DNA of 6,390 bases from Actinomycetota bacterium (GTDB lineage: Bacteria > Actinomycetota > Actinomycetes > Nanopelagicales > Nanopelagicaceae): positions 1 through 6,390 of the forward strand of contig WLDZ01000061.1 of assembly GCA_009704515.1 (NCBI GenBank). Direction: 5' to 3'. Shown piece after piece: positions 1 through 6,390 of this stretch. How positions within the stretch are numbered: the stretch's first letter is position 1; every line of letters begins with the position of its first letter. Both the position numbers and the translations under genes were made by a program. The notes beneath the pieces were generated by a model. The model worked only from the letters and a program-made list of their open reading frames with translations. It was not told the DNA's origin and searched no databases.

Positions 1-346
1 GCACTGTGATTTGCTTTAGCAAAAGTCCGTTGGGAAGTACTGAATCCTTTAGGACGCGACCCAAAGGATCTTCAAGCCCAGCAACTTGCCGCGCTCCATC
101 TGCCATGCCTACGATGCGTTCTTTAGTAAGAAGTAATCGGTCTTGCATCTGTGGATGCAGATCTTCTTTCCGGGCATTTGCCATATCAATCTCATTAGCT
201 GCCAGAATTTCAGGGGTACGCGCAATCAGTGCTTGGGCAATCGCCTCAAGTGCCCCTTTGCGTTCGTTGCCGGTTGCAGTCGAAAGCGAACGAGCTGCTA
301 AGCGTGCTGTGCTCGCAAGTTCTGCAATAAGCGCCTGTGAATCCAT
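1..346 (-). CDS. proA: Glutamate-5-semialdehyde dehydrogenase (gamma-glutamyl phosphate reductase), N-terminal part
   Basis: Partial gene: the first 115 codons are present and the rest lies beyond the left edge (the family is about 410-420 residues). ProA reduces gamma-glutamyl phosphate with NADPH to glutamate-5-semialdehyde, the second step of cytoplasmic proline synthesis, using the product of ProB. The visible part matches the N-terminal portion of the aldehyde-dehydrogenase-type fold. It has an Ala/Leu-rich first helix, a TGNERKGALEAIAQAL helix, an ILAANEIDMANAR segment, and the typical GLEDPLGRVL then PNGLLLKQITV stretch that precedes the family's PLGVIGVIYESRP motif. The ATG at 346-344 is chosen because the protein begins as family members do; there is no Shine-Dalgarno upstream, and TAGACT ends 7 nt before the ATG, suggesting leaderless translation. 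proB is on the same strand but about 3.2 kb upstream, so the usual proBA pair is split. The catalytic cysteine is outside the window. Confidence 0.93.
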   Translation of the reverse strand, partial: MDSQALIAELASTARLAARSLSTATGNERKGALEAIAQALIARTPEILAANEIDMANARKEDLHPQMQDRLLLTKERIVGMADGARQVAGLEDPLGRVLKDSVLPNGLLLKQITV

Positions 347-353
347 AAAGTTA

Positions 354-359
354 AGTCTA
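354..359 (-). promoter_or_regulatory. Putative -10 box of a leaderless proA promoter
   Basis: On the minus strand the hexamer TAGACT (TANNNT consensus) ends 7 nt before the proA ATG. Transcription would therefore start at or next to the A of the start codon, the usual geometry of actinobacterial leaderless mRNAs. No Shine-Dalgarno precedes the ATG, which fits. No good -35 hexamer is visible 16-18 nt further upstream. It shares the 33-bp spacer with the opposing promoter for the serine hydrolase. Confidence 0.5.
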
Positions 360-367
360 TCTGGGAC

Positions 368-373
368 TACCCT
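368..373 (+). promoter_or_regulatory. Putative -10 box of a leaderless serine hydrolase promoter
   Basis: TACCCT (TANNNT) ends 6 nt before the GTG start at 380, so transcription would begin at or very near the start codon. No Shine-Dalgarno is present in front of this GTG. The box is GC-richer than a typical -10 and no -35 is evident, so this is weaker than the opposing proA box. The two boxes lie 8 bp apart, back to back. Confidence 0.35.
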
Positions 374-379
374 GCAGAT

Positions 380-1546
380 GTGTCTACATTTGTGAAGGTC
401 CTGCGTAATACCGCCATAGTCCTGATTGCTCTCTATCTCGCGCTTTTTGGATTGACCAAGGCGATTAGATATCCCGAACCCATAGCATCAATCAGGTTGG
501 GACTTGCCCCTGCATCGCAGACACCTGATCTCATGCCAAGCCACTGGATAGTCGCTGCACCATCAACTTTTGCACCATGGAAAGCCGTCGCCGCCGAGCA
601 GATTGGTGGAGTTACCTTCGATGGCCAACCACTAGAACTGCAGGAATTTCTTGATACTACTAATACAAATGCTCTCCTAGTTATTCGTGATGGAAAAATT
701 AGTTACGAGTATTACAAGGAAGATAAATTCAAGAATTCTCGCTTGCCCTCTTACTCTGTAGGCAAAGCAATGACAGCACTTGTAGTTGGGCAACTGATTG
801 ATCAGGGAAAAATCACTGAAGCAGATACCTTCGTCTCGTATTTCCCTGAATACAAAACGGGTGGAAGTTTCGACAAGGTTACTGTTCAACAGCTTCTTGA
901 TATGCAATCAGGCGTTGGGGTATCTGATAACTATCCATCTGGCCCATCGGGCTGGGGCGTAGCTATTGCACAGATGTATGCCAGCACGGACATTCCTTGG
1001 TTTATCGGCAATAACCGAAAGATGGATTTTGAACCAGGTACCGAATCTGTTTATCGCAGCGTGGATACACAGATGATTGGCATGATTATTCAGAAGGTTA
1101 CTAATCAAAGCGTCTCTGATTACTTCACAGCAAACATCTGGCAGCAAGTTGGAGCAGACTTTGATGCAACATGGAACGTCGATAAGGTCGGCGGTTACGA
1201 GAAAACCTTCTGCTGCTTTAATGCAGTCGCACGCGATTATGCACGCATTGGTCAATTGATTCTCGATGACGGTGTCGTGCCATTCGATAAACAACAAGTA
1301 ATTAGCACCTCATGGATGAAGCGCATCACGACTCCTGCTACACGCCTTGATTACGGATGGGGCTATGGTGCGTTCTTCTGGCACCCATACCCTGGAGTTA
1401 CATTGATGCTTGGCTTACATGGTCAATATGTCTATGTAGATATCCCGAATGAGACTGTCATCGTCAAGCTCAGTGATGAGCCAACTGATGTTGATAACTC
1501 GCCTGAAGTCGCCGCTGTCCTTAAAGAGATCTCTGAGAAGCGTTAA
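380..1546 (+). CDS. Membrane-anchored serine hydrolase, class C beta-lactamase / NylB-like superfamily
   Basis: A 388-residue probable serine hydrolase on the outer face of the membrane; substrate unknown. Residues about 11-28 are a hydrophobic segment with basic flanks and no clear cleavage site, so an uncleaved anchor is likely. The catalytic domain spans about 75-388. It shows the SxxK motif S126-V-G-K129 (nucleophile and general base), Y225-R-S in the YxN/YxS position, and an H347-G-Q motif on the strand that replaces KTG. The segment TFCCFNAVARDYARIGQLIL (277-296) is typical of 6-aminohexanoate-dimer hydrolase-like proteins and EstB-type esterases, a family that includes esterases, amidases and peptidases. 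The GTG at 380 is used because no ATG, GTG or TTG lies in frame between it and the upstream stop at 338; the ATG at 378 is in another frame. The gene diverges from proA and converges on the secreted-protein gene. Family confidence is high, substrate confidence low. Confidence 0.88.
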   Translation: MSTFVKVLRNTAIVLIALYLALFGLTKAIRYPEPIASIRLGLAPASQTPDLMPSHWIVAAPSTFAPWKAVAAEQIGGVTFDGQPLELQEFLDTTNTNALLVIRDGKISYEYYKEDKFKNSRLPSYSVGKAMTALVVGQLIDQGKITEADTFVSYFPEYKTGGSFDKVTVQQLLDMQSGVGVSDNYPSGPSGWGVAIAQMYASTDIPWFIGNNRKMDFEPGTESVYRSVDTQMIGMIIQKVTNQSVSDYFTANIWQQVGADFDATWNVDKVGGYEKTFCCFNAVARDYARIGQLILDDGVVPFDKQQVISTSWMKRITTPATRLDYGWGYGAFFWHPYPGVTLMLGLHGQYVYVDIPNETVIVKLSDEPTDVDNSPEVAAVLKEISEKR

Positions 1547-3540
1547 CGCGTAACTGTTCTCCTAAGAATAAAGCGTTCTTCAGAAGCAACTGTTGTTGGG
1601 TAGGCGCCGATTGTCGGCACCAGCGTTGCTCTAATCACTTGGCGGGCCGTCAGCGCAGGCTTGAAAACACATGTGACGGTTATTGGTGTCGTGCCCGATG
1701 CAACTTTATTGAAACAACCTGGAATACGTTTGCCGGCGAGTGTAAAAGTTACCCTGCCAGCCACTGAGACCGCGGCACTAATTGTTATCGAGGTGCCTTT
1801 AGCAACTGTCGATGGCACAGTGAGAATTACAGAGATTGCTGCAGCAGAATTATTTGTGATGGTTCGCGTTGAAATCGCTGCCAATTCATTGCCAGCCTGA
1901 TCAATCCATCGCCCACCCGCAGCTCCAGTACTTGGTGCATACGAGAAATAAACTGTGGCGCCGGCTGGTATTGCACGGGAGAGATTGAGTGTGGCAATGT
2001 TTGCAGAAAACGATGTTGAGGAAACCGAGAGTGCGCTACCACTATCTGAGATTGTGTAAATCCCAGTCACTTGTAGCGAATTCGTGATTGTTTCACTTGT
2101 AGTCAAGATGATTGCCGTACCAGAAGAGTTGACCGCTATCGAGCTAGCAGTCGGCAATGTGTTATCAACTCTGATAGTTGCGAGTACAGCAGAAGATAAA
2201 TTGTTTGCTGAATCGGCTGCATAAAGGTTGTAGAGCCCTTCATTGAGAGATGAAAGCGTAAGTGTTGTATTGGCGTTGGCCGCTGAGATACTGACCGAGT
2301 TCCGATTGGCAGCGGCTGCGCCCGTAATACTTGCCAAGTTAGTTACCGTCACTGATTGGTTCACGAGATAGGCGGTACCAACTTCAGTTGATCGCACTGT
2401 AATGGTGTCGCCATTCTTGCCCAAAGTGCGTGAATCTATTCGCGAAACAGTCGGCGGAGTGGCATCAGCCAAGGGAGTTATAGGTACGTTGATAAAAATG
2501 GTCAGAGAGAAATAGGTCGGTTGTGTACATTGACCGCGACCACCACAGAATGTCCAATCTTCCATGTCGGTCGTTACTGTTGGAGTTACTCCACTTCCGA
2601 AACCTATATCGGCATTAGAATTCGCATGATCATTCCACGCAAAAACAGTTCTTCGGCTTGAAGCGGTTGTAATGTCATGTACCTGAAAAGATCCGAATCC
2701 AGAAGAACCAGCTGAAGCATCGTCAAAATCGTAATTGTTTATATCGCCGGCAGGTTTTAATCCCGATGCAGAAGGCGCATAGTTCCATGGCCATATCTCA
2801 AGTCTTCCAACTTTTCCTGACCCGTTGGATATCGGATTGGGGTATTCAGCTGTGGTTGCAATACTAGAAATCACATTCATATCTGAAACGTTTGTTTGGA
2901 TCATTCCGCCAGAGGCGGGTGAAAGAACCTGAAGATTAGCGATTGTGGGTGCCAGCGTATTGCTTGTCGTTGTGTCGGCAGATGCTCCTGAGGACGCCCA
3001 CTTGTAGAAATCAACGTCGGCATAATTGAGGTTGCCAACGGTGAAACTATCCTCCATTCGGTATCGGATCCGAGAAAACTCTAATCCTGGATTAGCTACC
3101 GCGTAATTCCCCGCAGACACACCAAATCCAGACTCGTAAACAATGTTGCTTCCGCTACGAGTTTTTGTGAGAGTTCTATACAACTTTGTCCAGGGGTATC
3201 CATATGTACCAATGCCAGCTGCCGTTGTTGCTGCAACCCTGATGTAAGTAGCAACTTGGCTTAAACCTAGAATGTCATGCGTTCGGAGATTGGATGCAAC
3301 GGTTGTTTCAAAGTTCCAAGTACCACTATTTCCTGTTGTCGATCGTTCAATTCTGTATCCAGTTACTCCACTATCTACATCTAACGGAACATTCCAATTA
3401 ACGCGAACACCACCGGCAATCGCTGAAACTGTGATATCTAATGGTGCAGATGCAAAACCACCCAGAGCTATTGCACTCTGTGGTAGTGGCGCAAAAAGTG
3501 AGAGCAAGAGCGAGGCGATGAGTAATGCGCGAACTCGCAT
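1543..3540 (-). CDS. Secreted modular protein with Fn3-like, lectin-like and Ig-like domains
   Basis: A 665-residue exported protein of unknown function. Residues 1-25 form a signal peptide: MRVR, a Leu/Ala-rich core, then S-A-I-A as a likely signal peptidase site. Residues about 32-118 look like a fibronectin type III domain (V-R-V-N-W, then G-Y-R-I-E-R, then Y-I-R-V-A-A). Residues about 130-355 form a beta-rich region with YADVDFYKW, GRLEIWPWNY and GSFQVHD, ending in DWTFCGGRGQC. From memory it resembles a C-terminal domain attached to some planctomycete sialidases or acetylesterases. Residues 360-460 and 460-563 look like Ig-like beta-sandwiches; the second ends W-I-D-Q-A-G-N-E-L-A then ITNN, like SwmB/TIGR02059-type repeats. 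Residues 570-660 form a final Ig-like domain with Cys609 and Cys624. Only four cysteines are seen (332, 338, 609, 624), probably two disulfides. No catalytic motif, C-terminal anchor or sorting signal was found, so an adhesin or carbohydrate-binding role is a guess. Confidence 0.85.
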   Translation of the reverse strand: MRVRALLIASLLLSLFAPLPQSAIALGGFASAPLDITVSAIAGGVRVNWNVPLDVDSGVTGYRIERSTTGNSGTWNFETTVASNLRTHDILGLSQVATYIRVAATTAAGIGTYGYPWTKLYRTLTKTRSGSNIVYESGFGVSAGNYAVANPGLEFSRIRYRMEDSFTVGNLNYADVDFYKWASSGASADTTTSNTLAPTIANLQVLSPASGGMIQTNVSDMNVISSIATTAEYPNPISNGSGKVGRLEIWPWNYAPSASGLKPAGDINNYDFDDASAGSSGFGSFQVHDITTASSRRTVFAWNDHANSNADIGFGSGVTPTVTTDMEDWTFCGGRGQCTQPTYFSLTIFINVPITPLADATPPTVSRIDSRTLGKNGDTITVRSTEVGTAYLVNQSVTVTNLASITGAAAANRNSVSISAANANTTLTLSSLNEGLYNLYAADSANNLSSAVLATIRVDNTLPTASSIAVNSSGTAIILTTSETITNSLQVTGIYTISDSGSALSVSSTSFSANIATLNLSRAIPAGATVYFSYAPSTGAAGGRWIDQAGNELAAISTRTITNNSAAAISVILTVPSTVAKGTSITISAAVSVAGRVTFTLAGKRIPGCFNKVASGTTPITVTCVFKPALTARQVIRATLVPTIGAYPTTVASEERFILRRTVTR

Positions 3541-3546
3541 GGCCTT

Positions 3547-3575
3547 ATTTTACTAAAGGAGGACTAAGTCGTCAC
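3547..3575 (-). promoter_or_regulatory. Putative promoter of the secreted-protein gene (leaderless)
   Basis: On the minus strand, GTGACG (3575-3570, carrying the TGAC core of TTGACA) is separated by 17 nt from TAAAAT (3552-3547), which ends 6 nt before the ATG at 3540. The spacing suits a sigma-70-type promoter that starts transcription at the start codon. The -35 lies inside the last codons of proB and the -10 just after its stop codon. The only purine run nearby, AAGG, is too close to the ATG to be a good ribosome binding site. Read-through from proB is also possible, as no terminator separates the two genes. Confidence 0.5.
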
Positions 3576-4668
3576 GATGCACAAGCTCGCGCTCATACTC
3601 GGCACCTAAAGATGCTGCTAGCTCCTTCGTTGAGCGCCCTAGCATCTGGGGAATCTCATGTGAATCAAAGGCAACAAGTCCTCGAGCGATAACGCGCCCA
3701 TCTTTCGATGCGATTTCTACAGTATCGCCAGAGATAAATGAACCTTCAACAGCAGTAACACCTGCAGGGAGTAAGGAAACTCCGCGTTCGAGAATTGCTT
3801 TGACAGCGCCGTCATCTAATATCAATCGTCCATGAGCAGAAGATGCGTGTGCAAGCCAGAGTAAACGTGAGTTAGTACGTGATCCTTGGGCATGAAAGAT
3901 TGTTCCAACATCTTCTCCAGCAAGTGCTTTTGCAGATTCAGCAAGTGATGTGAGAAGCATCGGAGTGCCTGCAGATGTTGAAATACGCGCAGCTTCAATC
4001 TTTGTAACCATTCCGCCGCTTCCAACGCCAGCAGAACCCGCTCCCCCGATTTCGATGCCATCGATTTCGGTGAAGTTTGTAACTTCACGGATTGCATGTG
4101 AACCTGGTTGTGAAGGATGAGCGCTATAGAGCGCATCAACATCAGAGATGAGAACTAGTAAATCTGCTTGAACGAGTAGGGCGACGAGAGCTGCTAGGCG
4201 ATCATTATCACCAAAACGAATCTCAGCAGTACCTACAGAGTCGTTCTCGTTAATGATTGGTGTAACGCCAAGTGCTAGTAAACGCGAAAGGGTTTGCTGA
4301 GCAGTGTTGTAATGCGAGCGGCGCACAACATCTTCCGTTGTCAGCAATACTTGTGAAGAGACGATTGAATGCTTGCTCAGCAGCTCGTTGTACTTTGCGA
4401 TGAGTAGCCCTTGACCTACAGATGCAGCAGCTTGTTGGGTAGGCAAATCCTTAGGACGAGAAGTGAGCTTGAGTGGTGCTAATCCAGCCGCAATTGCACC
4501 GGATGAAACGATAAGAACTTCAGCTCCACGAGATCGGAGAGTTGCTGCAAGATCTACAACTTTGCCAACAGCTGCGGCATCGAGTGCAGAACCGGCAGAA
4601 CCTGTAAGCGAAGAAGAACCGACCTTTAGGACGATGCGCTTGGCAGAGGTAATTGCCTGACGGTTCAT
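3553..4668 (-). CDS. proB: Glutamate 5-kinase with C-terminal PUA domain
   Basis: Phosphorylates L-glutamate with ATP to gamma-glutamyl phosphate, the first and usually proline-inhibited step of proline synthesis, in the cytoplasm. It is 371 residues, the normal length for the two-domain form. The amino acid kinase domain covers about 8-260: K15-V-G-S-S-S at the phosphate site, the SSGAIAAG loop at 55-62, I-I-N-E-N-D (138-143) and RFGDND (151-156) for glutamate binding, SDVDALY (175-181), and G-S-G-G-M-V-T-K (216-223) at the nucleotide site. A PUA domain covers about 277-360 (SAHGRLILDDGAVKAI onward). The ATG is fixed by the family N-terminus and by its overlap with the obg stop in TAATG, which indicates translational coupling. 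In place of a canonical Shine-Dalgarno it is preceded by a purine-only GAGAGAGAG tract that encodes the end of Obg. The usual partner proA is not next to it. Confidence 0.97.
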   Translation of the reverse strand: MNRQAITSAKRIVLKVGSSSLTGSAGSALDAAAVGKVVDLAATLRSRGAEVLIVSSGAIAAGLAPLKLTSRPKDLPTQQAAASVGQGLLIAKYNELLSKHSIVSSQVLLTTEDVVRRSHYNTAQQTLSRLLALGVTPIINENDSVGTAEIRFGDNDRLAALVALLVQADLLVLISDVDALYSAHPSQPGSHAIREVTNFTEIDGIEIGGAGSAGVGSGGMVTKIEAARISTSAGTPMLLTSLAESAKALAGEDVGTIFHAQGSRTNSRLLWLAHASSAHGRLILDDGAVKAILERGVSLLPAGVTAVEGSFISGDTVEIASKDGRVIARGLVAFDSHEIPQMLGRSTKELAASLGAEYERELVHRDDLVLL

Positions 4669-6188
4669 TACTCTCTCTCGCTCTCTTCTAATCCAACTTC
4701 TTCAGTGGTGGCTTCAACGACTTCTTCGATAACCCGTGGAGTATGTGGGTCTGCGACCTTGTACTCCCACTGTTCTGCAATTTCTTCTTCGCTAAGAATA
4801 TCTTCTACCCGCTCAGGAGCGTTCCAAGATCCTTCGAGTCGTGAATCTTCACCGCGACGATGCAAGAATCCTGCAAGTTGTTCTGCACCTGCTTCGATAG
4901 TTGGCTCCCAATCGAAGACAACTTCGTTGATACCTGAACCGATGCGAACTTCAGAGCCTGCAACTGCCCCTGCTTTAAAGAGAGCTTTTTCAACTCCGAG
5001 TTGAGCCAAGCGATCAGCTAAATATCCGATTGCTTCAGCATTCTTAAAGTTTGTCTGCAATACCCAGCGATAAACCTTGGCACCACGAACAGAGAATGAG
5101 CCATCGCCATTTACTTGAACGGTGAAGCCAGAATCATCAACTGCGGTTGGGCGCAAGATGATGCGGGTGCGCTCATCTGCTTTAGCGGCAATACGTTCTG
5201 CTTGAACAAGTCGCGCCATGGCATAGAGCAAATCTTGTAGACCTTCGCGCGATGCTGCAGAAACTTTATAAACATCATAACCGCGCTCTTTGAGTTGGTC
5301 TTCAACCATATCCGCCATGGCAGAACCATCTGGAAGATCGACTTTATTGAGAGCAACAATGCGCTTTCGACCTTCGAGTCCGCCATACAGCGCTAATTCG
5401 TTTTCAATTGCATCGAGGTCATCAACTGGGTTTCTATCTGTCTCAAGGGTGCCGCAATCAAGAACGTGTACTAGCGCGACGCAGCGTTCGACGTGGCGCA
5501 AGAATTGCAGCCCAAGTCCCTTACCTTGTGATGCTCCTGGGATTAACCCTGGAACGTCTGCAACTGTAAAGCGAGTGTCTCCAGCCTGTACTACTCCAAG
5601 GTTTGGAACCAGTGTTGTAAAAGGATAATCAGCAATCTTTGGGCGTGCTGCTGAGATTGCGGCAATCAGTGATGATTTACCTGCAGATGGGAAGCCAACA
5701 AGTGCGATATCTGCAACAGATTTGAGTTCAAGTGTGAGAATGCGATCTTCACCTGGTTCGCCAAGCAACGCGAAACCTGGTGCACGACGCTTAGATGATG
5801 CGAGAGAGTTGTTACCCAGTCCACCCATTCCACCGCGTGCAGCCAGAAATGTTGTGCCTATTCCAACGAGGTCAGCAATTTCTTCGCCGTTTTCATAGAT
5901 AACTGTTCCATTAGGGACAGGCAAGATTATGTCTTCACCTGAAACGCCATCTTTGCGATCGCCATAACCTTGGTGGCCAGATGTTGCTTTGCGATGTGGT
6001 GAGTGGTGAAAATCAAGAAGAGTTGTCACAGATGAATCAACGACGAGGATTACATCTCCACCGCGTCCACCATTGCCACCATCAGGACCACCAAGTGGCT
6101 TGAATTTTTCGCGCTTGACAGAGACGCAGCCATCTCCACCTTTACCGCCAGATGCAAAGAGCTGTACGCGATCAACGAATGTTGTCAT
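4668..6188 (-). CDS. obg: GTPase Obg/CgtA, ribosome assembly factor
   Basis: An essential GTPase of the Obg family that binds the 50S subunit and acts in late ribosome maturation and stress signalling. The protein is 506 residues. The glycine-rich Obg fold covers 1-159, with GGKGGDG (14-20), the dense Gly run at 33-44, and [10 protein letters not shown] (119-128). The G domain covers about 160-330: P-loop GFPSAGKS (165-172), switch I around [14 protein letters not shown] (187-200), DVPG (211-214), NKVD (281-284) and SAA (310-312). An OCT-type domain covers about 345-430 ([11 protein letters not shown], then the FDWEP end). A Glu-rich tail covers about 430-506 and carries the W-E-Y near 474-476. 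OCT plus a long acidic tail is typical of actinobacterial Obg. The ATG at 6188 follows AAAGGAG at 7-nt spacing. The gene lies downstream of rpmA but after a terminator, and its stop overlaps the proB start by one base. Confidence 0.98.
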   Translation of the reverse strand: MTTFVDRVQLFASGGKGGDGCVSVKREKFKPLGGPDGGNGGRGGDVILVVDSSVTTLLDFHHSPHRKATSGHQGYGDRKDGVSGEDIILPVPNGTVIYENGEEIADLVGIGTTFLAARGGMGGLGNNSLASSKRRAPGFALLGEPGEDRILTLELKSVADIALVGFPSAGKSSLIAAISAARPKIADYPFTTLVPNLGVVQAGDTRFTVADVPGLIPGASQGKGLGLQFLRHVERCVALVHVLDCGTLETDRNPVDDLDAIENELALYGGLEGRKRIVALNKVDLPDGSAMADMVEDQLKERGYDVYKVSAASREGLQDLLYAMARLVQAERIAAKADERTRIILRPTAVDDSGFTVQVNGDGSFSVRGAKVYRWVLQTNFKNAEAIGYLADRLAQLGVEKALFKAGAVAGSEVRIGSGINEVVFDWEPTIEAGAEQLAGFLHRRGEDSRLEGSWNAPERVEDILSEEEIAEQWEYKVADPHTPRVIEEVVEATTEEVGLEESERE

Positions 6189-6195
6189 CGAACTT

Positions 6196-6202
6196 CTCCT
6201 TT
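6196..6202 (-). promoter_or_regulatory. Shine-Dalgarno of obg
   Basis: AAAGGAG on the minus strand lies 7 nt before the obg ATG. It confirms the start and is the only canonical ribosome binding site at a gene start in this window. Confidence 0.85.
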
Positions 6203-6208
6203 GCTTTT

Positions 6209-6214
6209 AATGTA
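6209..6214 (-). promoter_or_regulatory. Possible -10 box of an obg-proB promoter
   Basis: TACATT (TANNNT) on the minus strand lies between the rpmA terminator and the obg Shine-Dalgarno, where a promoter is expected if the terminator is efficient. No convincing -35 is seen 16-18 nt upstream, so this is tentative. It would give a 5' leader of about 15 nt containing the ribosome binding site. Confidence 0.35.
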
Positions 6215-6242
6215 ATTCTTCTGCTGATTGGTGGGATGTAAA

Positions 6243-6276
6243 TAAAAAAAGCGGACCGCGTAATGTGCGGCCCGCT
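6243..6276 (-). terminator. Rho-independent terminator after rpmA
   Basis: Read on the minus strand, AGCGGGCCGC and GCGGTCCGCT pair along all 10 positions, with one G-U wobble, around a 7-nt loop (ACATTAC). Six T residues follow directly, then ATT. On the plus strand the wobble becomes an A-C mismatch and no T-run follows, so it works for rpmA and not in the other direction. It begins about 20 nt after the rpmA stop codon and would separate ribosomal-protein transcription from obg-proB, or attenuate it. Confidence 0.9.
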
Positions 6277-6295
6277 CTCTTTAGAGAAACCTAAA

Positions 6296-6390
6296 TTAAA
6301 CTGCAGGGACTACATTCACTACGCGACGACCGCGAGCGCGGCCGAACTCAACAGCGCCTGCTGCGAGTGCGAAGAGAGTGTCATCCTTAC
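6296..6390 (-). CDS. rpmA: 50S ribosomal protein L27, C-terminal part
   Basis: Partial gene: the last 31 codons plus two bases are present and the start lies beyond the right edge (L27 is about 85 residues). L27 is a large-subunit protein whose N-terminus reaches the peptidyl-transferase centre. The visible end reads [16 protein letters not shown], then [14 protein letters not shown] and a TAA stop. This matches the conserved L27 pattern of DDTLFA, the GAVEFG strand, a basic RGRR/K cluster and the VVNVVPA terminus. The position directly upstream of obg is the standard rplU-rpmA-obg arrangement. A terminator hairpin follows the stop. Confidence 0.96.
   Translation of the reverse strand, partial: KDDTLFALAAGAVEFGRARGRRVVNVVPAV

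Noticed and set aside
6..395. 129-codon open frame on the plus strand opposite proA
   Set aside because: It is Ser/Arg/Ala-rich with no family resemblance and lies antisense to clearly recognisable ProA sequence; it is a shadow frame.
677..1297. Two minus-strand open frames (76 and 129 codons) inside the serine hydrolase gene
   Set aside because: Antisense to a gene with intact catalytic motifs, and with no recognisable domains or start signals.
1564..1580. Possible hairpin AAGAA...TTCTT just beyond the convergent stop codons
   Set aside because: Only five mostly A-T pairs and no adjacent T-run in either direction; too weak to call a terminator.
347..3552. Mobile-element origin of the two-gene insertion
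   Set aside because: No transposase or integrase, terminal inverted repeats, flanking direct repeats or tRNA could be seen at either border.
3555..3609. Plus-strand AAAGGAGG (3555-3562) followed by ATG at 3577 and a 10-codon frame
   Set aside because: The Shine-Dalgarno-like string is the complement of the proB terminal Leu-Leu codons and stop. Spacing to the ATG is too long (14 nt) and the frame is tiny and antisense to proB.
4705..5628. Open frames on both strands overlapping obg
   Set aside because: All lie within the obg coding region, whose GTPase motifs are complete; their products are low-complexity Ser/Arg-rich or motif-free.
1..6390. CRISPR array, tRNA, riboswitch or defence system
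   Set aside because: No regularly spaced repeats, cloverleaf sequence or defence-family domains were found; nearly the whole window is accounted for by six genes.

Overview
The window looks like bacterial chromosome, most likely from a small-genome actinobacterium. Three things suggest this: the core gene order rpmA-obg-proB-(...)-proA on one strand, base composition that is by eye moderate rather than GC-rich, and several TANNNT boxes sitting 6-7 nt upstream of start codons that lack a Shine-Dalgarno sequence, the actinobacterial leaderless pattern. The C-terminal Ig-like domain of the secreted protein also resembles, from memory, surface proteins of freshwater acI-type (Nanopelagicales) actinobacteria. 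This lineage guess is inference, not a database result.

Reading the minus strand from the right edge: the last 31 codons of rpmA (ribosomal protein L27) are followed by a clean rho-independent terminator. Next comes obg (ribosome-assembly GTPase, with a good Shine-Dalgarno), then proB (glutamate 5-kinase), which starts on the stop codon of obg (TAATG). Twelve bases after proB a 665-codon gene begins for a secreted modular protein: signal peptide, Fn3-like domain, a jelly-roll or lectin-like central region, and Ig-like domains. The far left edge holds the first 115 codons of proA (glutamate-5-semialdehyde dehydrogenase), also on the minus strand.

Between the secreted-protein gene and proA, one gene lies on the plus strand: a membrane-anchored serine hydrolase of the class C beta-lactamase / 6-aminohexanoate-dimer-hydrolase superfamily. 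Its stop codon overlaps that of the secreted-protein gene (convergent), and its start is only 33 bp from the start of proA (divergent). ProB and ProA catalyse consecutive steps of proline synthesis and are normally adjacent. Here they are separated by about 3.2 kb carrying two exported-protein genes, and proA appears to have gained its own leaderless promoter.

No RNA gene, CRISPR array, insertion sequence, attachment site or replication origin was seen, and no gene-free stretch exceeds about 110 bp. I see no convincing evidence of a wholly new system. The most interesting parts are the two-gene exported-protein insertion that splits proB from proA, the modular secreted protein, and the very compact divergent promoter region.
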